Assembly (NCBI RefSeq): GCF_000312385.1
Contig: NZ_HE997626.1
Location: 731,206-795,205 of the forward strand
Length of the DNA: 64,000 bases
Direction of reading: 5' to 3'
Source of the DNA: Tsukamurella sp. 1534
GTDB taxonomy: Bacteria > Actinomycetota > Actinomycetes > Mycobacteriales > Mycobacteriaceae
Positions 24,993 to 36,569 of the stretch are shown piece after piece. The notes below the pieces were generated by a model. That model did no database searches and had not been told where the DNA came from. It saw only the letters and a program-made list of their open reading frames with translations. Both the position numbers and the translations under genes were made by a program. Within the stretch, counting starts at the first letter, position 1; each line of letters starts with the position of its first letter.

Positions 24993-25399
24993 CAGAGCCT
25001 GCCCGTCACCAGGCCGTAGCCGTCGGGCACGTGCGCGGCGTCGGCGGTGAGTTCCACGGCCCGGTTGTCGCCGTCCACGAACACCACGTTCGGCGCGTAC
25101 TCCTTCAGCTCCGCCTCGTCGAGCACGCCGTAGGCGATGATGATCACGATATCGCCGGGGTTCACCAGATGCGCTGCGGCGCCGTTGATCCCGATGATTC
25201 CGCTGCCGCGCTCGCCGGCGATGGCGTAGGTCTCGAGGCGAGCGCCGTTGGTCACGTCGACGATGGCCACCTGCTCACCCTCGAGCAGGTCCGCGGCGTC
25301 GAGCAGGTCCTGGTCGATGGTCACCGAGCCCACGTAGTGCAGGTTGGCCTCGGTCACCGTGGCGCGGTGGATCTTGGACGTCATCATGGTGCGCAGCAC
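24992..25399 (-). CDS. panD: Aspartate 1-decarboxylase
   Basis: Makes beta-alanine from aspartate for pantothenate. The 135-residue proenzyme cleaves itself at Gly24-Ser25 (HYVGSVTID) to form the pyruvoyl group. Other conserved parts are Lys9, the stretch [20 protein letters not shown] and Arg/Tyr residues around [12 protein letters not shown] 25399 gives the start [14 protein letters not shown], matching the Mtb enzyme; GGAGG lies ten bases upstream inside panC. Only two bases separate it from the panC stop. The C-terminal tail, target of pyrazinoic acid resistance mutations in M. tuberculosis, is present but different in sequence. Confidence 0.95.
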   Translation of the reverse strand: MLRTMMTSKIHRATVTEANLHYVGSVTIDQDLLDAADLLEGEQVAIVDVTNGARLETYAIAGERGSGIIGINGAAAHLVNPGDIVIIIAYGVLDEAELKEYAPNVVFVDGDNRAVELTADAAHVPDGYGLVTGRL

Positions 25400-25401
25400 G
25401 G

Positions 25402-26331
25402 CTATTCGACCTCCTCGCCGATGCGGCCCGCGGACTCCGATTCCGGCGCCGCGAGGAAGCCGGTGCCGATGGCGACGCCCACGTTGTCGATCAGGCGGGT
25501 GTTCCCGAGCCGGGCCGCGACCAGCAGGCGCCCGTCGCCGGTCTCGGGGGCGGGGCCCAGGTCGGGCGCACGCAGGGCGAGGTACTCGACCTGCAGCTCC
25601 TGCTTCTCGGCGAGCACCTCGCGAGCGGCGGCGAGGATCGCCGGCTCGCCGCCCTGGGCGGCGTACGCGCCGGCCAGCAGGGCCGCGGAGAGCGCGGTCG
25701 CGGCCTCCCGCTGCTCGGGCTCGAGGTACACGTTGCGCGAGCTGAGCGCCAGGCCGTCGTGCTCGCGGACCGTCGGGACCCCGACGATGGTCACGTCCAT
25801 GTTCAGGTCCGTGACCATCTGCCGGACCAGCACCAGCTGCTGGTAGTCCTTCTCGCCGAAGAAGGTGGTGTGCGGCCGGACGATGTTGAGCAGCTTGTTG
25901 ACCACGGTGAGCATGCCCGCGAAATGGGTGGGCCGGCTGTCGCCCTCCAACTGCGCGCCGGCGGGGCCGGGGTGGATCGTGGTGCGGGGCCCCTTGGGGT
26001 ACATGTCGGCCGCCGACGGCGCGAACACCAGCTCCACGCCCGCGGCGCGCAGCTTCTCCACGTCGCTGTCCAGGGTGCGGGGGTAGGCGTCCAGGTCCTC
26101 CCCCTCGCCGAACTGCAGCGGGTTCACGAAGATCGACACCACGACCACGGCGCCGTTCAGCTTGGCGGCGTGCACCAGCTCCAAGTGGCCGGCGTGCAGC
26201 GCGCCCATGGTGGGCACGAACGCGATCCGCCGCCCCGTCGCCTTGAGCGCCGAGGTCACCTTGGTCAGCTGCGCGGGGTCGTGGTGCACGGTCAGCTGGC
26301 CGGGCGTGTACGGGCGGGTGGGTGCACTCAT
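25402..26331 (-). CDS. panC: Pantothenate synthetase
   Basis: Joins pantoate and beta-alanine with ATP. A 309-residue class I-tRNA-synthetase-like fold with the HIGH-like [14 protein letters not shown], the pantoate-binding [16 protein letters not shown], and the KMSKS-like loop ending SSRNVYL. The ATG at 26331 overlaps the upstream DUF2520 stop by four bases (ATGA). The frame is open far upstream but that part is the shadow of DUF2520. Together with panD and coaX the operon covers three pantothenate/CoA steps; panB and panE are not in the window. Confidence 0.95.
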   Translation of the reverse strand: MSAPTRPYTPGQLTVHHDPAQLTKVTSALKATGRRIAFVPTMGALHAGHLELVHAAKLNGAVVVVSIFVNPLQFGEGEDLDAYPRTLDSDVEKLRAAGVELVFAPSAADMYPKGPRTTIHPGPAGAQLEGDSRPTHFAGMLTVVNKLLNIVRPHTTFFGEKDYQQLVLVRQMVTDLNMDVTIVGVPTVREHDGLALSSRNVYLEPEQREAATALSAALLAGAYAAQGGEPAILAAAREVLAEKQELQVEYLALRAPDLGPAPETGDGRLLVAARLGNTRLIDNVGVAIGTGFLAAPESESAGRIGEEVE

Positions 26332-27314
26332 GATGCTTCCTCGGTTCGGTGTGCCAGGACGGGGTCGATGGCGGCGGACGTGCGGGACTGGGCCGCCGCG
26401 CGGCGGGACTGGGCGCGGTAGGCGTCGGCGATGAGGGGGCCGGTGGTGGGGTCGAGCGCGTCCAGCGCGTCGAGGTGGCGGGCGACGGCCGCGGCGTCCC
26501 CGCGCGCGGCGGGTCCGGTGAGGGCGGCGGGGCCACTGCGCAGGGCGTTGTCGAGGGCGGCGCGGGCCAGTGGGGCGAGGACCCGCTCGGGCAGGCCCTC
26601 GGTCGGGCCGCCCACGGTGTCCAGGCCGGCGCCGCCCGCGAGCGCCCCGGCGAGCGCGGTCACGGCGTCGTCGACGAGCGCGACCAGGTGGTTCGCGCCG
26701 TGTGCGAGGGCGGCGTGGTACAGCGGGCGGGCGGCCTCGGGGACGCGGACGGGCTCGGCGCCCAGTTCCAGCGCGAGGGCCTGTCCCACGGCGTGGCCCA
26801 CCTCGTCGGCGGCGGTGACGCCGACGCAGCAGGCGCGCAGGCGGGCGGTGTCCTCCTCGTCGCCGACGAAGGTCATGGCGGGGTGGAAGGCGATGGTGGT
26901 GCACCCCAGGCGGGCCAGCGGCGCGAGGACGCCCACGCCGAGCGCTCCGGAGGTGTGCAGCACGATCGCCGACGGGTTGATCCGGGGCGCCAGCTCGGCC
27001 ACGAGCGCCTCGAGCTCGGTGTCCGGGACGGCCAGGATCAGGAGCTCCGCGGTGGCGGCCATGTCCGACGGTGCCGCGATCCGCGCCTCGGGGAGGCGGC
27101 GGGCGGCGCGGGCGCGCGAACGGGCGGAGGGCGCCGAGACGGCGGTGACGACGTGACCGACCTGCTCCAGGGCCGCGCCGAGAGCGGTGCCGACGCGGCC
27201 GGCGGAGATCACGCCGACGGAGAGCCGCGCGGGCGTGGGGGGATTGGGGATGCCCGACAACCGGTCGTCCCCCGTGTCGGGGCGACCCGGTGATCCGGGC
27301 GGGAATTCGGGCAT
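26328..27314 (-). CDS. Rossmann-like and DUF2520 protein (Rv3603c-like)
   Basis: A 328-residue NAD(P)-binding protein: [22 protein letters not shown] (about 33-54) is a dinucleotide-binding fold, [12 protein letters not shown] follows, and the C-terminal DUF2520 helical domain contains FHPAMTF and [16 protein letters not shown]. The layout resembles ketopantoate reductase PanE and proline-type reductases. Its four-base overlap with panC suggests a role in pantothenate synthesis, possibly the ketopantoate reductase step as described for PanG-type proteins in other bacteria; this is inference. ATG with GGAGG ten bases upstream. The first 30 residues are Pro/Gly-rich and probably disordered. Confidence 0.75.
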   Translation of the reverse strand: MPEFPPGSPGRPDTGDDRLSGIPNPPTPARLSVGVISAGRVGTALGAALEQVGHVVTAVSAPSARSRARAARRLPEARIAAPSDMAATAELLILAVPDTELEALVAELAPRINPSAIVLHTSGALGVGVLAPLARLGCTTIAFHPAMTFVGDEEDTARLRACCVGVTAADEVGHAVGQALALELGAEPVRVPEAARPLYHAALAHGANHLVALVDDAVTALAGALAGGAGLDTVGGPTEGLPERVLAPLARAALDNALRSGPAALTGPAARGDAAAVARHLDALDALDPTTGPLIADAYRAQSRRAAAQSRTSAAIDPVLAHRTEEAS

Positions 27315-27382
27315 ACGGGATGCGCCTCCAAAGGTCGTTCCAGTCCCGCAGCGCGGGTACCAGACGGTCGGTAGAAGGCTAT

Positions 27383-27403
27383 GCCCGGGCGCGATGCCCG
27401 GGC
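27383..27403 (-). terminator. Hairpin between DUF6779 and DUF2520
   Basis: GCCCGGGC (27383-27390) repeated at 27396-27403 with a five-base GCGAT loop; each copy is self-complementary, so the pair forms an 8-bp stem. It is 33 bp behind the DUF6779 stop and would separate the folate/DUF run from DUF2520-panC-panD-coaX. Confidence 0.5.
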
Positions 27404-27435
27404 AATGCTGTGTGAGCTAGTTCATGGGTGGCGGA

Positions 27436-28623
27436 TCACTCGGGCTTGCGCCGCCGGCCGCCGCTGCGCTCGGTGTCGGCGTTCATCCGGGCGATGAGCT
27501 CGGCGACGGTGCTGCCCGAGGTGTGCTGGCCCTGCGTGTGATCGGGCTCGGCCCGCTCGGGCTGCGCGGCGCCGGCCTCGGGGTCGACGGCCTGCTCGAC
27601 GCGGGTCGGGTTCTCCTCCTGCCACGGGCGCTCGGGCACCCACTGCTGCTCCGGGGTCTCCTCGGGCGCCGGGGCGAAGCGGCGGGGCGGGAACGGGGGC
27701 CGGTACCCGGACTGCGGCGCGAGCGGCACGAACGGCTCGTCGGTGGTGTGCTCGACGTGCTCGACGTGCTCCACGTCGACGGGCGGCTCGGCCTCGGTCT
27801 GCGGGAACCCCTCGGCCTGCGGGAACGTCTGCGTCGCCGCGGGCGCCTGGGGTTCGGCGTGCGGCGGCACGTGCCCCGGCCCCTGCTGCTCGGGCGGCGC
27901 GTCGTCGGTGACGGTCTGGAACACGGTGGTGGGCGCGTCCTCGCCCGGGCGGCCGGCGGGCGGCGCGGGAGCGGGCTCGGTGACGGACGTCGCCCCGTAG
28001 TAGTCGTCGACCGCAGCGGAGGCCGAGGCGGCGGCCCCCGGGGCGCCCGGTGCGGCGGCGTCGGGCACGGGGACGCCGGCGAAGTCCTGCTGGGCGCGGA
28101 ACCGGTCGTCGTCCTCGAACACGGACTTGGCCTGCTGGGCGGCGATGGCCCGCTGCTCGGCGGCGGCGTACAGCTCGGAGTACGACGGTCCCAGGTCGCG
28201 GCCCAAGAGCTCCTCGAGGTTCGCGCGCAGCGCGAGCACCTCGGCCTTGAGCGCGGTGAGCTCCTCGTTCGACTCCTCCCGCATCTCGGCGCGGATGTCG
28301 TGTTCGAGGCGGAGCTCGTACTCGCGCCGGGCGCTGATCTCGCGCTCGAGTTGCAGCTCGTAGACCGATTTGAGGCCGCTCTCCTTGGATTCCGCGGCCC
28401 GCAGGTCGCGGGTGTAGCGGGCGATGAGGAAGGCGGCGATGACAAGGCCCCAGATCAGCATGATCAGGGCGACGAGTCCCCAGCGTTTGTCGTCGGAGAA
28501 CACCCACAGCCCGGTGCCCAGCACGGCGAGGCCGATCACGATCCCGAGCATCCACTGCCCGGCGCCACCTGAGGAACGGCGCGATGTGCGCTTGCGGATG
28601 GGCGGGCTCGCGGGATCCGTCAT
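27436..28623 (-). CDS. DUF6779-type membrane protein (Rv3604c-like)
   Basis: A 395-residue protein with a short basic N-terminus, two adjacent membrane segments (about 23-65: MLGIVIGLAVLGTGLWVF and VALIMLIWGLVIAAFLIARY), a charged coiled-coil region (about 70-150, many Glu/Arg/Leu) and a long Pro/Glu/Gln-rich disordered tail containing EHVEHVEH. Function is unknown; such proteins are conserved next to the folate genes in mycolic-acid bacteria. ATG 28623 is chosen (MTDPASPP) over a GTG seven codons upstream. It lies 48 bp behind the DUF3180 gene on the same strand. Confidence 0.75.
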   Translation of the reverse strand: MTDPASPPIRKRTSRRSSGGAGQWMLGIVIGLAVLGTGLWVFSDDKRWGLVALIMLIWGLVIAAFLIARYTRDLRAAESKESGLKSVYELQLEREISARREYELRLEHDIRAEMREESNEELTALKAEVLALRANLEELLGRDLGPSYSELYAAAEQRAIAAQQAKSVFEDDDRFRAQQDFAGVPVPDAAAPGAPGAAASASAAVDDYYGATSVTEPAPAPPAGRPGEDAPTTVFQTVTDDAPPEQQGPGHVPPHAEPQAPAATQTFPQAEGFPQTEAEPPVDVEHVEHVEHTTDEPFVPLAPQSGYRPPFPPRRFAPAPEETPEQQWVPERPWQEENPTRVEQAVDPEAGAAQPERAEPDHTQGQHTSGSTVAELIARMNADTERSGGRRRKPE

Positions 28624-28671
28624 GATCGTGACCCTACCGTTCACCGGCCAGTATGCGGCTCAAGCTGAGGT

Positions 28672-29199
28672 TCAGGCCGGGGACGTGTCGGCGGACTGGT
28701 CCTCGGGGTCGTCGGGCGTGCGGCAGCACCGCTCCAGCCACAGCGCCGCCCCGAGCAGCACGGCTGCGCCGAGGAGCCCGATCCAGGCGCCCGGCCGGTC
28801 CGCGTGCGTCGCGGCGAGGCGATCGCCCTCCGTGAGGAGGAACACGAGGACCCCGCCGAAGAAGCCGGACGCGACGGCGCCGAGGTACGCGGAGGCCTTG
28901 GCGAGCGCCACGGCCCGCGCGACGGCGATCGGGTGGATCCGGCCGGGGCCCAGGCCCACCTCGCCGCGGCCGACCCGCCCTCGGATGAGCTGCGCGATGT
29001 ACAGGTCGGCGGCGGCGATGCCGTAGAGCAGGGCGCCCGCCCACACCGGGATCGGCGGCACCAGGTCGCGCACCAGCACGTAGGTGCCGCCCGCGACGCC
29101 GACGACGATGACGGCGAGCTCCACCCAGGTGGTGGAGCGGACGGTGGGCCCACCGGGCTCATCGGGATCACCGGACTTCTTCGGCGACGGCGCGGTCAC
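28672..29199 (-). CDS. DUF3180 membrane protein (Rv3605c-like)
   Basis: A 175-residue protein with about four membrane helices: LAVIVVGVAGGTYVLV, PIPVWAGALLYGIAAADLY, LGAVASGFFGGVLVFLL and WIGLLGAAVLLGAALWL. The stretch IHPIAVARAVALAKASAYLGA between the second and third is the most conserved part of the family. Function unknown; it always accompanies folK in mycobacteria and relatives. Start is a GTG overlapping the folK stop (GTGA), so translation is coupled. The C-terminus is acidic. Confidence 0.8.
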   Translation of the reverse strand: MTAPSPKKSGDPDEPGGPTVRSTTWVELAVIVVGVAGGTYVLVRDLVPPIPVWAGALLYGIAAADLYIAQLIRGRVGRGEVGLGPGRIHPIAVARAVALAKASAYLGAVASGFFGGVLVFLLTEGDRLAATHADRPGAWIGLLGAAVLLGAALWLERCCRTPDDPEDQSADTSPA

Positions 29200-29684
29200 A
29201 GCGGCGTCACCTCCGCGACCTCGCCGGCCGGCAGCGCGGCGATCAGGGCCTCGACGGTGCCCTGCCCGGGCAGTACGGCGGCCGGGTCGGCCGCCAGCCA
29301 GGGCACGAGCACGAACGCCCGCAGCCGTGCGCGCGGGTGCGGGAGGGTGAGCTCGGGGTCGTCGGAGAGCACCGGCTCGACGCCGTCCCAGACGGCGACG
29401 ACGTCGACGTCGAGCGTGCGCGGGCCCCACCGCACGTCGCGGACCCGCGCCGCTGCGGCCTCCTGCTCGCGGGCGAAGTCGAGCCACCCGGCGGCGTCGC
29501 GCGCCGGATCGTCCGCGATCACCGTCGCGTTGACGAAGTCGTCCTGCTCGACGCCGCCCCACGGGGGCGTGCGGTAGAGCGGCGAGGAGCGCACCAGCGC
29601 GGGGCCGAGGGCGTCGACGGCGCCGCGGACCGTCGCCTCCGCGGCGCCGAGGTTCGCGCCGATCGAGAGCACGGCGCGGGTCAC
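29196..29684 (-). CDS. folK: 6-hydroxymethyl-7,8-dihydropterin pyrophosphokinase
   Basis: Transfers pyrophosphate from ATP to the pterin, preparing it for FolP. A 162-residue protein with the start [10 protein letters not shown], the loop [21 protein letters not shown] and the signature [12 protein letters not shown] (metal-binding Asp pair) then [21 protein letters not shown] start overlaps the folB stop by four bases. Third enzyme in the folE-folP-folB-folK run, in the same order as Rv3609c-Rv3606c. Confidence 0.95.
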   Translation of the reverse strand: MTRAVLSIGANLGAAEATVRGAVDALGPALVRSSPLYRTPPWGGVEQDDFVNATVIADDPARDAAGWLDFAREQEAAAARVRDVRWGPRTLDVDVVAVWDGVEPVLSDDPELTLPHPRARLRAFVLVPWLAADPAAVLPGQGTVEALIAALPAGEVAEVTPL

Positions 29685-30064
29685 CCCTGCACCGCCCGGG
29701 CCCCGGACCGGGAACGACGGGCCACGACGGCCACGTCCTCGAAGGTCAGCGGGATCGGCGCGGAGGGCTTGTGCACCGTCACCTCGACGGCGTACACCTT
29801 CTCGTCGGCGGCGACCGCCTCGGCGATCTCCGCGGCGACGGTCTCGATGAGGTTCCGGGGCTCCCCCGCCACGATGTCGTGGGCGCGTTGCGCGAGCGCG
29901 CCGTAGTCGACGGTGTCGGCCAGGTCGTCGGACGCGGCGGCGGGCCGGGAGTCGACCCACAGCACCAGGTCGATCACGAACTCCTGGCCGTCGCGCCGCT
30001 CGTGCTCGAAGACGCCGTGGTGCCCGCGGACCCGCAGGCCGCGCAGCTCGATCCGGTCGGCCAT
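29681..30064 (-). CDS. folB: Dihydroneopterin aldolase
   Basis: Splits dihydroneopterin to hydroxymethyl-dihydropterin and glycolaldehyde. The 127-residue protein starts [22 protein letters not shown] (family start with the Glu and GxxG region), has [10 protein letters not shown] and the pterin-anchoring Glu in [14 protein letters not shown], and the catalytic Lys in [12 protein letters not shown]. It forms an octamer in relatives. One base separates its start from the folP stop. Confidence 0.95.
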   Translation of the reverse strand: MADRIELRGLRVRGHHGVFEHERRDGQEFVIDLVLWVDSRPAAASDDLADTVDYGALAQRAHDIVAGEPRNLIETVAAEIAEAVAADEKVYAVEVTVHKPSAPIPLTFEDVAVVARRSRSGARAVQG

Positions 30065-30065
30065 G

Positions 30066-30980
30066 TCAGGCCCTGCCTCTCTGCCGGGCGGCCGATGCGG
30101 CCGCCCCTCTGCGCCACGCCGTCGACACCGCGACGGCGTCGACCGACGAGCGGACGTCGTGGACGCGCACGCCCCATACCCCGGCCTGCGCGCTGAGCGC
30201 GGAGACGGCCGCCGTGGCCACCTCGCGGCCCGCGGGTGGGCGGCCGCCCAGCAGCTCACCGAGGAAGCGTTTGCGGGAGGCGCCGACGAGCACGCGGAAA
30301 CCGGTGTCCTGCAACGTGTCCAGGCCGTGCAACAGCGCCCAGTTGTGGTCGGCGTCCTTGGCGAAGCCGAGGCCGGGGTCGAGCACGATGCGGTCGGGCG
30401 CGATGCCCGCGGCGATCGCCGCATCGGCCTGGTGCAGAAGCTCGTCACGGACCTCGGTCACCACGTCGTCGTAGTCGGTGACGCCGTGGTGGATGGCCGC
30501 CCACGTGTCGGCGCCCGGGGCGCCGGGCGATGGGCGCCAGTGCATGAGGATCCAGGGGACGTCCGAGGCGGCGACGACGCGGGCCATACCGGGGTCGGCG
30601 CGGCCGCCGGAGACGTCGTTGACGATGGCGACCCCGGCCTCCAGCGCGGCCTCGGCGACCGAGGCGCGCATGGTGTCGACGGAGACGGCGATCCCGTCGG
30701 CGGCGAGCGCGGCGATCACGGGCACGACGCGATCGCGCTCCACATCGGCGGGCACGCGGTGCGCCCCCGGCCGGGTGGATTCGCCGCCCACGTCGATGAT
30801 CGCGGCGCCGTCGGCGACGAGCTCGCGGGCCTTGGCGACGGCCGCGCCGGTGTCGAGGTAGCGGCCGCCGTCGGAGAACGAATTCGCGGTCACGTTGACC
30901 ACGCCCATCACCAGGGTGGCCGCGTCGGGCCGCTCGCCGGCGGCGCGGTCGTCTCGGGCGGGTCCGGTGGGCACGGTCAC
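30066..30980 (-). CDS. folP: Dihydropteroate synthase
   Basis: Condenses the pterin pyrophosphate with p-aminobenzoate; the sulfonamide target. A 304-residue TIM barrel with [15 protein letters not shown], the [11 protein letters not shown] loop, [20 protein letters not shown] (Asp/Lys region) and VGASRKRF, ending with the RVHDV signature. GTG 30980 overlaps folE's stop (GTGA); a second GTG two codons on is possible. The residues around the sulfonamide pocket look wild-type in kind, but resistance cannot be judged from this. Confidence 0.95.
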   Translation of the reverse strand: MTVPTGPARDDRAAGERPDAATLVMGVVNVTANSFSDGGRYLDTGAAVAKARELVADGAAIIDVGGESTRPGAHRVPADVERDRVVPVIAALAADGIAVSVDTMRASVAEAALEAGVAIVNDVSGGRADPGMARVVAASDVPWILMHWRPSPGAPGADTWAAIHHGVTDYDDVVTEVRDELLHQADAAIAAGIAPDRIVLDPGLGFAKDADHNWALLHGLDTLQDTGFRVLVGASRKRFLGELLGGRPPAGREVATAAVSALSAQAGVWGVRVHDVRSSVDAVAVSTAWRRGAAASAARQRGRA

Positions 30981-31572
30981 CGCCGCAGGATCAGCTCGAG
31001 TGCTTCGGCGCGCGAGGTGGCGCTCTCCTTGAACGCGCCGCGGACCGCGGAGGTGGTGGTGCTGGCGCCCGGCTTGCGGATGCCGCGCATCGCCATGCAC
31101 AGGTGCTCGGCCTCGATCACCACGATCACGCCGCGAGGATCGAGCTTGCGCACCACCGCGTCGGCGATCTGGGCGGTGAGCCGTTCCTGCACCTGGGGGC
31201 GCTTGGCGTAGAGATCCACGACCCGCGCCAGCTTGCTCAGGCCCGTGACCCGCCCCGATTCCCCCGGCAGGTAGCCCACGTGGGCCACGCCGTGGAACGA
31301 CACCAGGTGGTGCTCGCACGTCGAGTACATCGGGATGTCCTTGACCAGCACCAGCTCGTCGTGGTTCTCCTCGAAGGTGGTGTCCAGCACCGCGTCCGGG
31401 TCGGTGTGCAGGCCCGCGAACATCTCGGCGAACGCCCGGGCCACCCGCTCCGGGGTGTCCTGCAGCCCGGAGCGCTGCGGGTCCTCACCGACGGCCACGA
31501 GCAGTTCACGGACCGCGGCGACGGCGCGCGCGTGATCGAACGGCGCCACGGCCGCCCCGTCTCCCGCCGCCA

Positions 31573-31573
<1 letters not shown>
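30977..31573 (-). CDS. folE: GTP cyclohydrolase I
   Basis: First step of folate synthesis, turning GTP to dihydroneopterin triphosphate. A 198-residue protein with the zinc ligands in [10 protein letters not shown] and the second Cys in [10 protein letters not shown], the GTP-binding stretch [12 protein letters not shown] and the family C-terminus FLxR-like (ALELILRR). ATG overlaps the ftsH stop by one base, linking folate synthesis to the FtsH transcript as in mycobacteria. Confidence 0.95.
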
Positions 31574-34056
<2,483 letters not shown>

Positions 34057-34206
34057 ATCGCTTCGCCTTGCGGCTCGTCAGTCCTTCTTCAGCGGCACGC
34101 GCGGGTCGCCGCGCAGGGTCGACTTCCCAGGTTACCGTGCGGTGCGCCGGGGTCGCCGGGCGCGGTTTGCGCCGACGGCGAACACCGCGCGTTCACCGGC
34201 GGGCGC

Positions 34207-34212
34207 TACCCT
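34207..34212 (+). promoter_or_regulatory. Leaderless -10 element of the DUF2628 gene
   Basis: TACCCT, six bases before the ATG at 34219. It supports 34219 as the true start and therefore the frameshift inside that gene. Confidence 0.4.
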
Positions 34213-34218
34213 CCATCC

Positions 34219-34666
34219 ATGACCGATCCTCAGTTTCCGCAAGAGCCGATGCACTCACCTTCTGATCAGGCGCCACAGGTTCAGGCCCCTTCCCCCCGCT
34301 TGGCAGAGCAGGTTCGAGTTCTTCGCTCACTACGGTCAGCCGGCGTCGTCCCCCGAGTCCAAGGCGGCGTTCCGGCGGCTGTCGTTCCTGCAGCGCGCCC
34401 GGCTGGGCTCGAACATCCTCGCGTTCCTGTTCGGCCCGATCTACTTCGCGATCAAGGGCATGTGGCGCAAGGGCCTCACGATCCTCGGCTCCTCGCTGGC
34501 AGTGATCGTGGTGCTGAGCTTCTTCCCGCTCCCCGATCTGGTGTTCCGCGGCTTCGGCTTCGCGGTCGCCGCGGTGTACATGACCACCGCGAACTGGGCG
34601 TACTTCCTGCACGTGACCCGCAGCAGCCGGTCCTGGAACCCGTTCGAGGGCATGAACGCCCTGTAG
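34219..34666 (+). pseudogene. DUF2628-like membrane protein gene with a frameshift in a C6 run
   Basis: From ATG 34219 the first frame gives MTDPQFPQEPMHSPSDQ and a Pro/Gln-rich N-terminus; after the six Cs at 34292-34297 the sense continues one frame over as PPAWQSRFEFFAHYGQPASS and on through RLSFLQRARLGSNILAFLFGPIYFAIKGMWRKG. Two to three membrane helices follow (LTILGSSLAVIVVLSFFPLP, FRGFGFAVAAVYMTTANWAYF), ending at TAG 34666. One C too many in the run explains it. Small DUF2628-like proteins of this form are common in actinobacteria. Without repair only a 68-residue piece from 34460 would be made. Sequencing error, strain mutation or slippage are all possible. Confidence 0.65.
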
Positions 34667-34678
34667 TGGTGCGGCGGG

Positions 34679-35989
34679 CTACACCTCGAGTTCGGCGGCC
34701 ACGGCGAGCAGGTCGGCCTCGCCGCCGGGGCGGGCGATCAACTGCACGCCCTCGCCGCGGTAGGGCACCGTCATCGCCGGCCACCCGACGAGGTTCCACA
34801 GGCTCGGATACGGCGCGTACGCGAGGCTCGGCACGGCGCTGGCCGCCCACGGCAGGGCGTTGTAGGCGCGCGCCTCGGCGGGGCGGCGGGCCAGCGCCGG
34901 GGTGACGAGGACGTCGATGCGCTGGACGGCGAAGAACCGCTCCAGCGCGGATTCGATCCCGGCGGCGTCGGCGGGCCGCACCAGGTTCCGCCGCTCGACG
35001 GTCCGCCCCAGCGCCACGTGGCGCCGCGTACGGGACTGCAGCAGAGCGGGATTCGCACCGCGGGCCACGATGTCGTCGGCGTCGGCGGCCGCCGCCGCGG
35101 CCCACCGCGCGAGCAGCGGCAGCGGCGTGGCCGGGTACGGGACCTTGACGTCGCGCACCGAATGACCGCGGCCCGAGAGCGTGCCCGCGGCACCGCGCAC
35201 GGCGTCGACGATGGCCCGTGCGGTGAAGGTGACCGGCGTCGGGCGGTTGAGGCCGAGGCCGATGCGGAGCCCGGCACCGTCGCCGATCTCGGCGAGCTCG
35301 GGCCGCCCGGCCATCACGGACAGGGCGAGGGCCGCGTCCTCGACGGTCCGCGTGAGCGGGCCGTTCTCGGCCATCCCGAACCAGTCGGTGGGGCCGAGCT
35401 GCGCGGGCACCACGCCCCGGCCGGGCTTGATGGTGACGACGCCGCAGGCGGCGGCGGGCCCACGCAATGAGCCGAGGCCGTCGTTGCCGTGGGCGAGCGC
35501 GACGTGGCCGGCCGCCACCACGGCGGCGCTGCCCCCGGAGCTGCCGCCGGCGGTCCGCCCGGGCCGGTGCGGGTTCGCGGTGACCGCCTCGGCGTCGTCG
35601 GTCATGGCCCACAGGCACAGCTCGGGCACGCGGGTGAGGCCCACGACCACCGCACCCGCGGCGCGCAGCCGCTTCACGACGGGGTGGTCGGACTGCTCCA
35701 CCGGAAGGCCCGCGCCGCAGGAGGCGGAGACCCCGTCGAGCATCCGGTGACCGGAGACGGCCACGTTGTCCTTGATCGCGATCGGCACCCCCGCCAGCGG
35801 CAGCGAGTACCGGTCGGGGCGGGCGTCGACGGCCGCGGCCTCCTCCAGAGCGGCGTCGGGGCGCAGCACCCGCCAGCCGTTCACCGCATCGGGGCCGATG
35901 CGCTGCAGGGCGTCCCGGGTCGCCTCGACGGCGGTGACGCTCCCGGAGCGCACCCGGTCCGCGGTGGCCGCGGCGGTCAGCAGGGTCAT
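34679..35989 (-). CDS. Amidase (amidase signature family)
   Basis: A 436-residue serine amidase hydrolysing an amide bond in an unknown substrate. The Ser-cisSer-Lys triad can be located: Lys in GVPIAIKDNVAV, cis-Ser in GGSSGGSAAVVAAGHV, and the nucleophile Ser in NDGLGSLRGPAAACG (normally GGSIRxPA; here the leading Gly and the Arg context are altered). The rest of the fold follows the family. It is convergent with the DUF2628 gene and separated by 4 bp from hpt. Relatives include GatA-like and urea or drug amidases; it is not a GatA orthologue. Confidence 0.85.
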   Translation of the reverse strand: MTLLTAAATADRVRSGSVTAVEATRDALQRIGPDAVNGWRVLRPDAALEEAAAVDARPDRYSLPLAGVPIAIKDNVAVSGHRMLDGVSASCGAGLPVEQSDHPVVKRLRAAGAVVVGLTRVPELCLWAMTDDAEAVTANPHRPGRTAGGSSGGSAAVVAAGHVALAHGNDGLGSLRGPAAACGVVTIKPGRGVVPAQLGPTDWFGMAENGPLTRTVEDAALALSVMAGRPELAEIGDGAGLRIGLGLNRPTPVTFTARAIVDAVRGAAGTLSGRGHSVRDVKVPYPATPLPLLARWAAAAAADADDIVARGANPALLQSRTRRHVALGRTVERRNLVRPADAAGIESALERFFAVQRIDVLVTPALARRPAEARAYNALPWAASAVPSLAYAPYPSLWNLVGWPAMTVPYRGEGVQLIARPGGEADLLAVAAELEV

Positions 35990-35993
35990 GGCG

Positions 35994-36569
35994 CTACTCG
36001 CTGTAGACCTTGGGATCGAGGATGCCGATGTACGGCAGGTCGCGGTACCGCTCGGCGTAGTCCAGGCCGTAGCCCACGACGAACTCGTTGGGGATGTCGA
36101 AGCCGACCCACTTCACGTCGATGTCCACGCGCACCGCGTCGGGCTTGCGGAGCAGGGTGACGATCTCGAGCGAGCGGGGCTGGCGGCTGGCCAGGTTGCG
36201 CATGAGCCAGCTCAGCGTGAGGCCGGAGTCGATGATGTCCTCGACGATGAGCACATCGCGGTCGGAGATGTCGCGGTCGAGGTCCTTGAGGATCCGCACG
36301 ACGCCGGAGCTGGAAGTGGACGAGCCGTAGCTGGACACCGCCATGAACTCGAGCTGCGTCGGCACCGGGAGCGCGCGGGCGAGGTCGGTCACGAACATGA
36401 CGGCGCCCTTGAGCACGGTGATCAGGAGGAGGTCGGTCTCACCGTCCCGGGCGCCGTACTCCTCGGCGATCTGCTCCGCCAGTTCGGCGGTCCGCTGCTT
36501 GATCCGGTCCTCGGAGAGCACCACTCCGGCGATGTCTCCCGCGTACAACTCACCCGTGCCGTTCACCAC
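35994..36569 (-). CDS. hpt: Hypoxanthine-guanine phosphoribosyltransferase
   Basis: Purine salvage enzyme transferring phosphoribose from PRPP. The 191-residue product has [14 protein letters not shown], the flexible-loop [15 protein letters not shown], the PRPP motif [14 protein letters not shown] and the base-binding [23 protein letters not shown], in all parts like the Mtb enzyme. Two adjacent GTG codons (36569 and 36566) could start it; the second overlaps the tilS stop as GTGA. Downstream of tilS as in most actinobacteria and firmicutes, where the pair often precedes ftsH. Confidence 0.95.
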   Translation of the reverse strand: MVNGTGELYAGDIAGVVLSEDRIKQRTAELAEQIAEEYGARDGETDLLLITVLKGAVMFVTDLARALPVPTQLEFMAVSSYGSSTSSSGVVRILKDLDRDISDRDVLIVEDIIDSGLTLSWLMRNLASRQPRSLEIVTLLRKPDAVRVDIDVKWVGFDIPNEFVVGYGLDYAERYRDLPYIGILDPKVYSE

